The notes below the pieces were generated by a model. That model was not told the DNA's origin. It was given only the letters and a program-made list of their open reading frames with translations, and did not search any database. Of a stretch of DNA of 64,000 nucleotides, positions 9,548 through 19,063 are shown piece after piece (within the stretch, counting starts at the first letter, position 1; every line of letters starts with the position of its first letter). The stretch lies in assembly GCF_013317235.1 (NCBI RefSeq), contig NZ_WLCM01000007.1, positions 116,256 through 180,255 of the forward strand. The letters are read 5' to 3'. Position numbers and translations under genes: made by a program. The stretch is from Leisingera sp. ANG59 (lineage in GTDB: Bacteria; Pseudomonadota; Alphaproteobacteria; Rhodobacterales; Rhodobacteraceae).

Positions 9548-10087
9548 TCAGCCGGCCACGGCAATCAGGCCCAGCCTGCGGGCGGAGGCCAGCGTCAGGG
9601 TGCCGCTGTCCAGCCCCAGCGGCGCCTGGTAGCGCTGCACCGCCGCGCGGGTGGCGGCGTCCATCTGGCCGTGCACCGGGCCGCGGTAGAGCCCGCGCGC
9701 CGCCAGCGCCCGCTGCACCGTGCGGATGAACTCCGGGGTCATCATTTCGGGGCAGGGGATCTCGATCCACTGCTCCCGCCGCGGCTGCACGATCTGCTGG
9801 CTGGTCTCGGTGCGGAAGGTTGCGGGGCGGATCACCCGGCCGCTGGCGTCCAGCTGCGCTGGCTGTGCCAGCACCTGGCTGGTGACGGTTTCAATCACGG
9901 CGGGGGAGGTGTGCTTGCTCCAGCAGGTGCCGGGCGGCGCACCCGGAGGCGCATAGCGGCCTTCGCGGGAGACTTCGCTGCCGGGGCCGCCCTGTTGCGG
10001 CTGGACGCAGGCGGGCAGCGCCGCGAGCATGGCCAGCAGCAGGGCCGGCGCCAGGCGGCGGCTGGGGTGGGGTCTCGGTGGCGTCAT
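9548..10087 (-). CDS. peptidoglycan-binding domain lipoprotein
   Basis: A 179-aa exported protein. It has a basic N-terminus, a hydrophobic core and a lipobox (LPAC, Cys27), so it should be lipidated and anchored in the envelope. The last 60 residues form a peptidoglycan-binding repeat (VQRALAARGLYRGPVHGQMD, then TRAAVQRYQAPLGL). The middle region (about 40-115) is not recognised. A role in attaching to or sensing cell wall is inferred from the domain. The gene lies between the Crp/Fnr gene and the dnaE2 remnant, all on the minus strand. Confidence 0.8.
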   Translation of the reverse strand: MTPPRPHPSRRLAPALLLAMLAALPACVQPQQGGPGSEVSREGRYAPPGAPPGTCWSKHTSPAVIETVTSQVLAQPAQLDASGRVIRPATFRTETSQQIVQPRREQWIEIPCPEMMTPEFIRTVQRALAARGLYRGPVHGQMDAATRAAVQRYQAPLGLDSGTLTLASARRLGLIAVAG

Positions 10088-10147
10088 GCCCGGGTTGCCT
10101 CATGCCGGTGCCGCAGTCCATGCCGGCGCCGTTGCTTCGGCAGCAGC

Positions 10148-10597
10148 CTAGCCGAGTTCGGAGGGCGGCGCAAAGGCCGGATCGTCCTGGCGGTGCTGAT
10201 CCGCCAGCAGGAGGTCGAGCATCGGCGAGATGTCCTCGACCGTTTCGGCGATCACATGGGTGACCGAATGCGCCCGCTGCAGCCGCCCGGTGACCCGCAG
10301 CATCCGCCCGGAGATCACCGCGCGGCGGAACGCCTCGTAGATCTTGCGCCAGACGATCACGTTGACCACGCCGGTCTCATCCTCGAGGGTGACGAAGATC
10401 ACCCCCTTGGCGGTGCCGGGGCGCTGGCGCAGGATCACCAGCCCGGCGACGGTGATGCGGGCGTTTTCCGGCGGCTCCTGCAGCCGGGCGGCGGGCAGGC
10501 AATGGGGCGGGCGCGGCCAGGAGGGCAGGCTGGTTTGCTGGCCGCTTCGCGGATGGGGCACAGGAGATGCGGAGGGGCGCGGGGCGGAGGCTGGCAT
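10148..10597 (-). pseudogene. truncated error-prone DNA polymerase DnaE2/ImuC (C-terminal remnant)
   Basis: Only the C-terminal OB-fold region of DnaE2 is recognisable: ITVAGLVILRQRPGTAKGVI, then FVTLEDETGVVNVIVW and the final segment. DnaE2 is the SOS-induced translesion polymerase and is normally about 1,000 residues or more. This frame gives at most 149 residues from the ATG at 10597, so the PHP, palm, fingers and most of the thumb are absent. The first 45 residues are Pro/Ser/Ala-rich and are not DnaE2; they could be the start of another gene of the lost operon, which is inference. No imuA or imuB gene is nearby, and the start lacks a good ribosome site. The likeliest history is an internal deletion that kept the SOS promoter and the 3' end of the last gene. 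Confidence 0.75.
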
Positions 10598-10634
10598 GAG
10601 GAAAACGGCCCTGGGGTTGAGAATATTTGAGCGT

Positions 10635-11085
<451 letters not shown>

Positions 11086-11086
<1 letters not shown>

Positions 11087-11892
11087 TGGCTGCCGGGCCG
11101 GCGGCGCGGCGTCTGCGGATGCGCGCCCGGCCCGGTTCCGCCCGCCGCGTCTGGCGGGCGTTGTGTTTGGGGCTGGCCCTGGCCGGCCCCTCTGCGCTGG
11201 CGGCTGAAGACAGGATTGTCTCGGCCCGTTACGGCGAACCCACCTCGCGCTATGGCCATGCGGTGCTGGGCGATGATTTGGAATACGGCGCGCTGGAGCT
11301 GACGGTTGAAAACAGCGGTGCTGACGGGCTGTCCGCCAAGGCCGTCTATCAGACATCCGAGATTCTGATCCGGCTGCCGCGGGATCATGTGTTTGAGGAC
11401 ATCGCGCCGCGGCTGGCGGATGTGGATGGCGACGGCAATCCCGAAGTGCTGGTGGTCGAGACCGATGTGGCAGCGGGCGCCCAGCTGGCCATTTATGACG
11501 CGCGCGGTGAAAAGATCGCCGAGACCCCGCATATCGGCATAAGCCACCGCTGGCTGGCGCCCATCGGCGCCGCGGATCTGGATGGTGACGGATATGCGGA
11601 GATTGCCTATGTCGACCGGCCGCATCTGGCAAAGACCCTGCGCATCTGGCGTTTCCGGGACGGCGCGCTGCACGAGGTTGCCAGCAAGCCCGGGCTGACC
11701 AATCACCGCATCGGCGAGGACTTCATCACCTCCGGCATCCGCGACTGCGGTGAGGGGCCGGAGCTGGTGCTGGTCAGCGGCGGCTGGCAGCGGATCATGG
11801 CGGCGCGGCTGCGGGAGGGTGAAATATCCGCCCGGGACATTGGAGTCTTCGACCCCGGAGCAGGTCTGACAGAGGCGCTGGCCTGCCGCTGA
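11086..11892 (+). CDS. secreted FG-GAP/VCBS-type repeat protein
   Basis: A 268-aa protein with a basic N-terminus and hydrophobic export signal ending near residue 40 (SALAAED). The mature part contains two calcium-binding FG-GAP-like loops, DVDGDGNPEVLVVE and DLDGDGYAEIAYVD, in a probable beta-propeller fold. The molecular function is not known. It starts inside the stop codon of the ferredoxin gene and is probably translationally coupled to it, though a functional connection between a cytosolic ferredoxin and this exported protein is not obvious. GC-rich hairpins without a T run follow at about 11915-11935. Confidence 0.75.
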
Positions 11893-12139
11893 CCACAGCG
11901 GGTGCAACGGGTCCGCGCCGCGCCTTGCGCGGCGCCCGGCCCAACTGCCCGGCTCATCCCCCGGATGGGCTGAAACAGGCGGGAGCGCGCGCCCCGGCCT
12001 TGCATAAGATCCTTGCCTGCGGCCTTGGGCGGTTCTGCATTCGCGTTTCCGAATTCTTCACTCCCTTCGCGTAGCCTGCGGCAAATGGGGAAATGCCCGG
12101 CGGCGCCGGCTGGGGCATGTTTTCACAGGAGACACGCGC

Positions 12140-13864
12140 GTGAGTTTTACACCCTATGTGTTCGGCACCGGTATCGCCGGCTGGACCTTCCTGCAGCGGA
12201 CCCAGGCCCAGCAGCAGGAAGTCTATGAAAAATCACCCGTTCTGGACCGCCGGGTGCAGGATTTCAAAGAGCGCATCACCAGCATCCAAAGCTCGGACCA
12301 GTTGCTGGACGATTACAACCTTCTGCAGGTGACACTGGGCGCCTTTGGCCTGGATGAAGACATCAACAACCGCGCCTTCATCCAGAAGGTACTGGATTCC
12401 GACCTGAGTGATTCCAAGTCCTTTGTGAACCGCCTCAATGACAGCCGCTATCTGGCGCTGGCAAAGACCTTCGGCTTCAACAGCCCGGACGGTCCGCAGC
12501 TGCCGAGTGCCAAAGGCGGCAGCGAATTTGCGGGCATTTCCACCGCGGATGACCTGCTGTCCAACTCAACCCTGCTGAAAAAAGCGCTGGACAACGTCGG
12601 GCTCAAGGGGATGGAAAACAACCAGTTCTTTCTTCAGAAGGTGCTGGAATCAGACCTCAGCGATCCGGAGTCCTTTGCCAACAAGCTGACCGATACCAGG
12701 TTCGCCGATTTTGCCAAACAATTCGAATTCGGCAAACCGCCGGAGTATGACAGCAGCATCCAGGCGCTGGTGTCGGAATTCAACCAGCACACCGACGGGC
12801 TGGCGAGCGCCGATGACCTGCTGGAGGATGAAGACCTGCTGCAGGCGGTGATCGAGACCTTCGACCTGGAACGCACCAGCAAGGACTTCCTGCGCCGGGT
12901 GCTGAATTCGGACACCACCGATCCGGATTCTTTCGTGAACCAGCTGGAGGACACGCGCTATCTGAATGTCTCCCGCGCATTCGGTTTCGGCTATCCGGAC
13001 ATCAACGCGATGACCGACCCGGATGAGCTGCTGCAGAACCCGGAGCTGCTGGCGGATGCGCTGGACCTGTTCAACGTCAGCGACCGGGGCGAGACCTACT
13101 TGCGCCAGGTGCTGGAGTCCGACCTGAACGACCCGAACTCCTTTGTGAACCAGCCGGAAAACATTGCCTATTACGATTTTGCAGAGGCGTTCCAGAACAC
13201 CTGGCCGGATCATGTCAGCAAGATGCAGGTGTTTTCCAATGAGATCACCGACAAGCTGGACAGCCTGTCCTCTGCGACGGAGCTGGTGTTCGACCTGAGC
13301 CTGTTCGAGGCCTCGCTGGACATTTTCGGGCTGAGCCACCGGGACAGCGATTTCAATGTCATGATCAAGACGCTGGATTCGGATCTGTCCTCGGAAATCT
13401 CCTATGCCAATCTGCACCATGACAAGAACATGAAAGCAATGGCTTATGCCTTCTCCTTCAACAAGGGGGAGATCGCGCAGGACTACCCGGACGGCTTTGC
13501 CGAGGAAATTGCCGATCTTTATACAACACGCCAGTTCGAGATCGAGATCGGCAATTCAGATCCCAACATGCGGCTGGCGCTGGCGCTGGAGCGTGAGTTG
13601 CAGGCGGTGGCGGATGAAGGCGGCAGCGAGAACGCCCATTGGTACAACATCATGGGCTCACCGCCGCTGCGCACCGTGTTCGAGACCGCCTTGGCGCTGC
13701 CGTCCAATTTCGGGCAGCTGGATATCGAGCGCCAGCTGGTGGAGATGAAGGACCGGGCCTTTTCCGCCTTTGGCACCACCCATCCGGCGGATTTCCTGGA
13801 GCCGGACATGCTCGACCAGTTCCGCAGGCGGTTTCTGCTGATGACGGATCTGGGCGGTTTCTGA
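12140..13864 (+). CDS. DUF1217 protein with five tandem repeats
   Basis: A 574-aa protein of the DUF1217 family, which in Rhodobacterales is often encoded near flagellar genes. It consists of five degenerate repeats at about residues 51-114, 135-198, 222-284, 292-351 and 378-440. They share the pattern DDLL-x(4)-LL, then FL-x2-VL-x-SDL-x-DP-x-SFVN-x-L-x-D-x-RY and a closing F-x-F. The C-terminal segment 470-570 is family-typical (HWYNIMGSPPLRTVFETAL). There is no signal peptide or membrane segment. The GTG start has AGGAG eight bases upstream. No flagellar genes are in this window, so the role is not certain. Confidence 0.75.
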   Translation: MSFTPYVFGTGIAGWTFLQRTQAQQQEVYEKSPVLDRRVQDFKERITSIQSSDQLLDDYNLLQVTLGAFGLDEDINNRAFIQKVLDSDLSDSKSFVNRLNDSRYLALAKTFGFNSPDGPQLPSAKGGSEFAGISTADDLLSNSTLLKKALDNVGLKGMENNQFFLQKVLESDLSDPESFANKLTDTRFADFAKQFEFGKPPEYDSSIQALVSEFNQHTDGLASADDLLEDEDLLQAVIETFDLERTSKDFLRRVLNSDTTDPDSFVNQLEDTRYLNVSRAFGFGYPDINAMTDPDELLQNPELLADALDLFNVSDRGETYLRQVLESDLNDPNSFVNQPENIAYYDFAEAFQNTWPDHVSKMQVFSNEITDKLDSLSSATELVFDLSLFEASLDIFGLSHRDSDFNVMIKTLDSDLSSEISYANLHHDKNMKAMAYAFSFNKGEIAQDYPDGFAEEIADLYTTRQFEIEIGNSDPNMRLALALERELQAVADEGGSENAHWYNIMGSPPLRTVFETALALPSNFGQLDIERQLVEMKDRAFSAFGTTHPADFLEPDMLDQFRRRFLLMTDLGGF

Positions 13865-13923
13865 CGCGCGGGGGCCAGATCCATTGATCCCGCCCCCGCC
13901 GGGGCAGGCCGATTGATCTGAAG

Positions 13924-13998
13924 CCAGCCTGTGTGCCGCAGCCAGTCTGTGTGTTCGGCGTTGGCCGCCCGCTGCAGCGCTCAGCTGCGGGCGGCCAA
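13924..13998. repeat. direct repeat followed by a 12-bp perfect hairpin
   Basis: CCAGCCTGTGTG (13924-13935) recurs as CCAGTCTGTGTG (13942-13953). A perfect 12-bp inverted repeat then follows (13961-13972 with 13987-13998) with a 14-base loop. No T run follows on either strand. It lies between convergent genes and may limit read-through. The rest of 13865-14160 shows no supported gene. Confidence 0.5.
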
Positions 13999-14160
13999 TG
14001 CTTGCCGGTATCCTGAAAATTACCGGTGCCCTGAAAGAACCTTCCCTTGGCGTTCAGCAAGCGGCCTTGGGGTGGGCATGTTCTGCCATCGTTTGCGCCC
14101 GGGTTGGAGCGGCTCAAAGGCGGCTGTGCTGCTTGCCATGCGGAAGGGCCGGACCGGGGC

Positions 14161-14646
14161 TCAGGCTTGGGCCGGGCCGCCGGGAACAGCCTTCTCCATG
14201 GTCACCGAAGTCGGCCTGTCGAACCCCGGATGCGCGGTCTCGCCGGTCTTGCGGAACCCCATCCTGGCAAAGGCGGCGCGGTTGCCCGTCAGCTCGATCC
14301 GGGTCTGCAGCCGCAGCACCGGCAGGCCAAGCGCCCTGGCGCGGGACGCGGCAAGATCCACCAATGCGCGGGCCAGCCCGGTGCCGCGCTGAGCCTCCTC
14401 CACCGCGAGTTTTCCCAGATACAGGCAATCGGGCCTGGGCGTCAGGAAGACGCAGGCCAAGGGCGGTGTGCCGGCCGCCCAGATCTCGCCGCTGCGGCAT
14501 TGGTCCTGAAGGGAGGCCAGCGTCAGAAGGTGCATGGAGGAGGGCGGATCGATGCGACCCTCCATACAGGCGAAGCTGCGCCGGATCAGGTCGAGCACAT
14601 CAACGAGGCTGGGGTCATCGGGTGCAAGTCGGCGGGGGGCGGTCAT
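14161..14646 (-). CDS. GNAT-family N-acetyltransferase
   Basis: A 161-aa cytosolic acyltransferase that would transfer an acetyl group from acetyl-CoA to an amine. The core GNAT fold is visible: CLYLGKLAVEEAQRGTGLAR holds motif A, with the pyrophosphate-binding loop as Q-R-G-T-G-L-A, followed by ALVDLAASRARALGLPVLRL. Motif B is FARMGFRKTGE. The substrate cannot be deduced and no partner gene is adjacent. The downstream gap to purD (14647-14899) contains one GC-rich hairpin (14805-14826) and no supported gene. Confidence 0.8.
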   Translation of the reverse strand: MTAPRRLAPDDPSLVDVLDLIRRSFACMEGRIDPPSSMHLLTLASLQDQCRSGEIWAAGTPPLACVFLTPRPDCLYLGKLAVEEAQRGTGLARALVDLAASRARALGLPVLRLQTRIELTGNRAAFARMGFRKTGETAHPGFDRPTSVTMEKAVPGGPAQA

Positions 14647-14899
14647 TGGGTAACCCCGTCAGCAGGCGGAGAGGGCAATCGCGGCCGGCGGATGGCAGTT
14701 TTGCGCGTCATGGGGTGTCCTTCCTGTCCGGCAGGATATTCCGCCGCTGCGGTGCGGGCAAATCCGGAGGAGGGGAAGATGCCTGCGCCTGCGGGGCGCA
14801 GGCCGCCGGGCGCGGCAGCGCCCGGCCACGCCCAACTGCGAGTGGCAATCTGTGATTGGCCGGGAGCAGGCGGGAGCCGTCCCGGCAACAAGCCCGGGG

Positions 14900-16165
14900 T
14901 TACTTCAGCGCCCGCCAGCCGATGTCGCGGCGGAAGAAGCCCTGCGGCCAGTCGATTCCGTCCACCATCGCATAGGCGCGGTCGCGGGCCTCCTGCAGGG
15001 TTTCGCCGCGGGCGGTGACGTTCAGCACCCGGCCGCCAACCGCCAGCACCTTGCCGTCCTGTTCCTGGGTGCCCGCATGGAACACCATGTTGCTGCTGTC
15101 CTCGGGCAGCGCGTCCAGCCCCTTGATTCCGGAGCCTTTTTCATACGAGCCAGGATAGCCTTCAGCCGCCATCACCACGGTGATCGCGTGATCGTCCGCC
15201 CAGTTCACCTGCGCTTCGCCCAGGCGGCCCTCAGCCGCCGCGTGCATCAGGTCCAGCGCCTGGGCACCGAGGCGCATCATCAGCACCTGGCATTCCGGAT
15301 CACCAAAGCGGACGTTGTATTCCACCAAGCGGGGCTGGCCGTCCTTGATCATCAGGCCCGCATAGAGCACCCCCTGATACGGCATGCCGCGTTCCGCCAT
15401 CACTTTCATGGTGGGCTTGACGATTTCTTCCATCGCCTTCGCCTCGACCTCCGCCGACAGCACCGGGGCCGGGGAATAGGCGCCCATGCCGCCGGTGTTG
15501 AGCCCGGTGTCGCCTTCGCCGACCCGCTTGTGGTCCTGGGCGGAACCGATCGCCAGCACGTCTTCGCCGTCAACCAGCACGAACAGGGAGGCCTCTTCGC
15601 CTTCCATGAATTCCTCGATCACCACTTCGGCGCCGGCGCCGCCGAAGGCGCCGCCGAACATGTCGTCGATGGCGGCGAGGGCTTCCTCTTCGGTCATGGC
15701 GATGATCACGCCCTTGCCGGCCGCCAGACCGTCGGCCTTGACCACCGTCGGCGCGCCGTGCTTGCGCACATGCGCCTTGGCGGCCTCGGCATCGGTGAAA
15801 TGGCCGTAGCCTGCGGTGGGGGCACCCGCCGCGTCGCAGATTTCCTTGGTGAAGCTCTTGGAGGCCTCCAGCCGGGCCGCGGCCTCGGAGGGGCCGAACA
15901 CCAGAAGACCTGCCTCGCGCAGCCGGTCGGCAACGCCCGCGGCCAGCGGCGCCTCGGGGCCGACGATCACGAAGTCGATGGCATTCTCCTCGGCGAACGC
16001 CGCCACTGTGCCGCCGTCCTCGATGTCGAAGGATGCGCAATCGGCGATCTGGGCAATGCCGGCATTGCCCGGCGCCACGATCAGCTTGTCGCATTTGGGG
16101 TTCTGCATCACTGCCCAGGCCAGTGCATGTTCACGCCCGCCGCTGCCGAGGATAAGGATGTTCAT
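14900..16165 (-). CDS. purD: phosphoribosylamine-glycine ligase
   Basis: A 421-aa enzyme for the second step of de novo purine synthesis, joining glycine to phosphoribosylamine with ATP. The N-terminus (MNILILGSGGREHALAW) is diagnostic for PurD. The ATP-grasp region follows (TVVKADGLAAGKGV), then the signature RFGDPECQ and the C-terminal domain. Length is normal for the family. The gene is divergent from xseA with a 135-base shared upstream region. It appears to be monocistronic. Confidence 0.97.
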   Translation of the reverse strand: MNILILGSGGREHALAWAVMQNPKCDKLIVAPGNAGIAQIADCASFDIEDGGTVAAFAEENAIDFVIVGPEAPLAAGVADRLREAGLLVFGPSEAAARLEASKSFTKEICDAAGAPTAGYGHFTDAEAAKAHVRKHGAPTVVKADGLAAGKGVIIAMTEEEALAAIDDMFGGAFGGAGAEVVIEEFMEGEEASLFVLVDGEDVLAIGSAQDHKRVGEGDTGLNTGGMGAYSPAPVLSAEVEAKAMEEIVKPTMKVMAERGMPYQGVLYAGLMIKDGQPRLVEYNVRFGDPECQVLMMRLGAQALDLMHAAAEGRLGEAQVNWADDHAITVVMAAEGYPGSYEKGSGIKGLDALPEDSSNMVFHAGTQEQDGKVLAVGGRVLNVTARGETLQEARDRAYAMVDGIDWPQGFFRRDIGWRALK

Positions 16166-16300
16166 TGGCGCATTCTCCGATCTGCCTGAGCCCTGTGACC
16201 CCGCGGCGCCTGCCGGGGGCTTGCCTTGCTTGCCGCGCGTTCTATGCTGCGCGCGACTTCAAAACAAGACCGGCCAAAGGCCGCAGGAGAGCAGCCCCCG

Positions 16301-17797
16301 ATGTCCGACCTGTTTGACGACCCGCAGCCCGGGCAGAACGCCCCGGAATTCACCGTTTCCGAGATTTCCGGCGAGGTGAAACGCACGCTGGAGGGCAGTT
16401 TCGGGCGCATCCGGGTGCGGGGCGAAGTCGGGCGGGTGTTCAAGGCGCGCTCCGGCCATCTCTACTACGACATCAAGGACGACCGTTCGGTGCTGGCCTG
16501 CACCACTTGGAAGGGGCAGATCAGCGGGTTATCGGTGGTGCCGGAGGAAGGGCTGGAGGTGGTTGTCACCGGCCGCCTGACCGCGTTCGGCGCCCAGTCC
16601 AAGTACAACATGAACGTGGATGAGGTGGCGGTTGCCGGCCAGGGGGCGCTGATGGCGCTGCTGGAGAAGCGCAAGAAGCAGCTGGAGGCCGAGGGGCTGT
16701 TTGCGCCGGAGCGCAAGAAGCCGCTGCCGTACCTGCCGCAGATCATCGGGGTGGTGACCTCGCCGTCGGGCGCGGTGATCCGCGATATCCTGCACCGCTT
16801 GCGCGACCGTTTCCCGCGCAAGGTGCTGGTCTGGCCGGTGGCGGTGCAGGGGCAGAACTGCGCGCCCGAGGTCGCCCGCGCCATCCAGGGCTTCAACCGG
16901 CTGACGCCGGGCGGCGCGCTGCCGCGGCCCGATCTGATCATCGTCGCCCGCGGCGGCGGCTCGATCGAGGATCTGTGGGGCTTCAACGAGGAGATCGTGG
17001 CGCGTGCCGCGGCGGCCTCGCAGATCCCGCTGATCTCAGCCGTCGGGCATGAGACGGATACCACGCTGATCGACTTTGTTTCCGACCGCCGGGCACCGAC
17101 CCCGACCGCGGCGGCTGAGCTGGCGGTGCCGGTGCGGCTGGAGCTGATGGCCTGGTCCGAGAACCAGGGCGCGCGGCTGACGCGGGCGGCCGGGCAGGCG
17201 GTGCAATTGCGGCGCCAGCGGCTGAACGATCTGGCGCGCGCACTGCCCAAGCCCGACACATTGCTGGAGACCCCGCGCCAGCGGCTGGACCGGATTTCCG
17301 ACCGGCTGCCCGGTGCGCTGATCAGCGGCGTGCAGCGGCGGCGGGTGCATCTGAGCGAAACCGCGGCCAGCTTGCGCCCGGCCACCCTGCGCCAGTTGGT
17401 TGAGGGGCGGCGCGACCGGCTGCAGAACCTGTCCTCACGCCTCAGCCTGCGGCCGATCCAGCGGGAGATGGCGGCGCAGAAGGATGCGCTGGGGCGGCTG
17501 GCCCAGCGGCTGGATGCAGCGCAGGCCGCGCGCATCGACCGCCAGCGCCAGGCCCTGACCGCCGCCGGGCGGCAGCTGGAGATTCTCAGCTACAAGGCGA
17601 CCCTGGAGCGCGGCTATGCGGTGGTGCGTTCGGGCGATGAGATCCTGACCACCAGGGCCGCCGCCGCCAAGGCAGGCGCCCTGCAGATCGAATTTGCAGA
17701 CGGCACGCTGGATCTGGAGGGCGGGGCGGCACAGGCGCCGAAAAAGGAAGCGCCGAAACCTCCAGCAGAGGGCGGCGGCCAGGGCTCGCTGTTCTAG
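16301..17797 (+). CDS. xseA: exodeoxyribonuclease VII large subunit
   Basis: A 498-aa subunit of the nuclease that degrades single-stranded DNA in both directions together with XseB. It has an N-terminal OB fold (FTVSEISGEVKRTLEGSFGR to about residue 110), the catalytic domain with GVVTSPSGAVIRDILHRL and the motif ARGGGSIEDLWGFNEE, then a long Arg/Gln-rich coiled coil. A Pro/Lys tail ends the protein. The ATG at 16301 starts the family N-terminus and has AGGAG upstream; an in-frame ATG at 16226 adds an unrelated 25 residues. No xseB is adjacent. Confidence 0.96.
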   Translation: MSDLFDDPQPGQNAPEFTVSEISGEVKRTLEGSFGRIRVRGEVGRVFKARSGHLYYDIKDDRSVLACTTWKGQISGLSVVPEEGLEVVVTGRLTAFGAQSKYNMNVDEVAVAGQGALMALLEKRKKQLEAEGLFAPERKKPLPYLPQIIGVVTSPSGAVIRDILHRLRDRFPRKVLVWPVAVQGQNCAPEVARAIQGFNRLTPGGALPRPDLIIVARGGGSIEDLWGFNEEIVARAAAASQIPLISAVGHETDTTLIDFVSDRRAPTPTAAAELAVPVRLELMAWSENQGARLTRAAGQAVQLRRQRLNDLARALPKPDTLLETPRQRLDRISDRLPGALISGVQRRRVHLSETAASLRPATLRQLVEGRRDRLQNLSSRLSLRPIQREMAAQKDALGRLAQRLDAAQAARIDRQRQALTAAGRQLEILSYKATLERGYAVVRSGDEILTTRAAAAKAGALQIEFADGTLDLEGGAAQAPKKEAPKPPAEGGGQGSLF

Positions 17798-17816
17798 CGG
17801 GTCATCTGCTGCGGCC

Positions 17817-18212
17817 TCAGGCGCCGACCTCGGGGCCGTAGCACAGCATCTCCTCGCCGATATCCTCGGCCTCGTAAAGCTCTGTCGAGGCCGGGTCGTC
17901 CTCGAACCGGGCGGTCAGGCCGCGGGACGTCAGCTCGAAGGTCCAGCACTGCGGATCATCGCGGTTTTCATAGACAAAACAGATCTGGCCACCCTCTTCG
18001 TACCAGTTGCCCTCCTGGCATTTGCCGTCCAGGAAGGACCAGATCACCCGGCGGTCCGGCAAATAGCGTTCGACCCCGTACATGGCGCCGCCGAAGCCGT
18101 AGAACAGCGTGCGGCCCTGGGTGTAGCGGTCGAACTCGCTTGCGCTCAGCGGCTCGCCTGCCGCCAGCGGGGCGGGCAGGGCAGTCAGCAGGAGAATCAT
18201 CAATGTGCGCAT
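17817..18212 (-). CDS. small secreted protein of unknown function
   Basis: A 131-aa protein with a clear signal peptide (MRTLMILLLTALPAPLAAGE; cleavage expected after AAG or LAA). The mature part has four Cys in conserved-looking positions (GKCQEGNW, GQICFVYE, DPQCWTF, EMLCYG), suggesting disulfides in the periplasm. I do not recognise the family firmly. The start at 18212 was preferred because the signal peptide begins there; an upstream in-frame ATG at 18248 adds 12 residues. It is convergent with xseA (19 bases apart) and divergent from yhhN. Confidence 0.7.
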   Translation of the reverse strand: MRTLMILLLTALPAPLAAGEPLSASEFDRYTQGRTLFYGFGGAMYGVERYLPDRRVIWSFLDGKCQEGNWYEEGGQICFVYENRDDPQCWTFELTSRGLTARFEDDPASTELYEAEDIGEEMLCYGPEVGA

Positions 18213-18343
18213 GAGGCCATTGTGCCTCAGGAGTGGTTCCACCTCCAAGCGTTGCGTGTTTCCGGGCAGGCTCCCGCAGGGTCATCTTTGACCGGACGCG
18301 TCCGCAGGCGGCAGACTGCCGGAAAACGAAGGGGTGGCAGGCG

Positions 18344-18986
18344 ATGACGGCGGAACTGATGCTTTGGGCGGGGGCCGGGGGCTGTGCATTGATTTACCTT
18401 TTCCTTGCGGCGCAGCCGCCCGGACTGCTGCGCAGTGTGCTGAAGACAGCATCAGTCGCTTTGCTGGCGGTGGCGGCGCTGCTGGCGGACGCGCCCTTGC
18501 TGCTGGCCCTGGCGCTGGCCCTGTGCGCGCTGGGCGATCTGTTCCTGTCGCGAGACGGCGAGGCGGCGTTCATGGCGGGCGTCGGTGCCTTTGCCGCCGG
18601 GCATCTGGCCTATGCGGTGCTGTTCCTGACGCGGGAGGCGAGCGACGCGGCGCGGCTGCTGCAGATGCCCGGCGCGGCCTTCGCGGCAGGTCTGCTGGTG
18701 CTGGGGCTGATGATGGCGAAAATCCTGGCGCCGCGCGCCGGGGCGCTGAAGGGGGCTGTGCTGGGGTACATCCCGATCATCCTTGGCATGGGGGCGGCGG
18801 CGCTGACGCTGCCGTTTGGTTCGTGGGTCTTTGCCGCTGCCTGCGCCTTCATGCTGTCGGATATGGTGCTGGCGGCGGAAACCTTTGTGCTGCCGGAGGA
18901 TCATGCGCTGCGCCGGATCACGCCATATACGGTCTGGCCGCTCTATTGGGGGGGCGCAAGCGGGCTTTGTGGCGGCATTTTCCTGA
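18344..18986 (+). pseudogene. YhhN-family (lysoplasmalogenase-like) membrane protein, frameshifted at a G7 run
   Basis: The frame encodes a multi-helix membrane protein of the YhhN/TMEM86 type. Lysoplasmalogenase activity is known for animal members. Signatures include LALCALGDLFLSRDGEAAFM and AGHLAYAVLF. At 18948-18954 there is a run of seven G. As written, the frame runs on without a stop into ftsY. If one G is removed, the next residues become WGAQAGFVAAFS and end at a TGA (18984-18986), which matches the family C-terminus better. So either this is a real one-base insertion that fuses the gene to ftsY, or a homopolymer sequence error. The start is ATG 18344. Confidence 0.7.
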
Positions 18987-19063
18987 TTTCTGCGGCGCGT
19001 TGCGCTTTGCACTCCGCCGAAATCCGCATTAGGTGGGGTGCAGACCCTTTTGCGGAGACCAAG

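Noticed and set aside
14047..15018. A 323-codon plus-strand frame across the GNAT gene and its upstream gap
   Set aside because: It overlaps a recognisable GNAT domain and the start of purD on the other strand, and its translation is low-complexity Gly/Arg/Ala without a motif.
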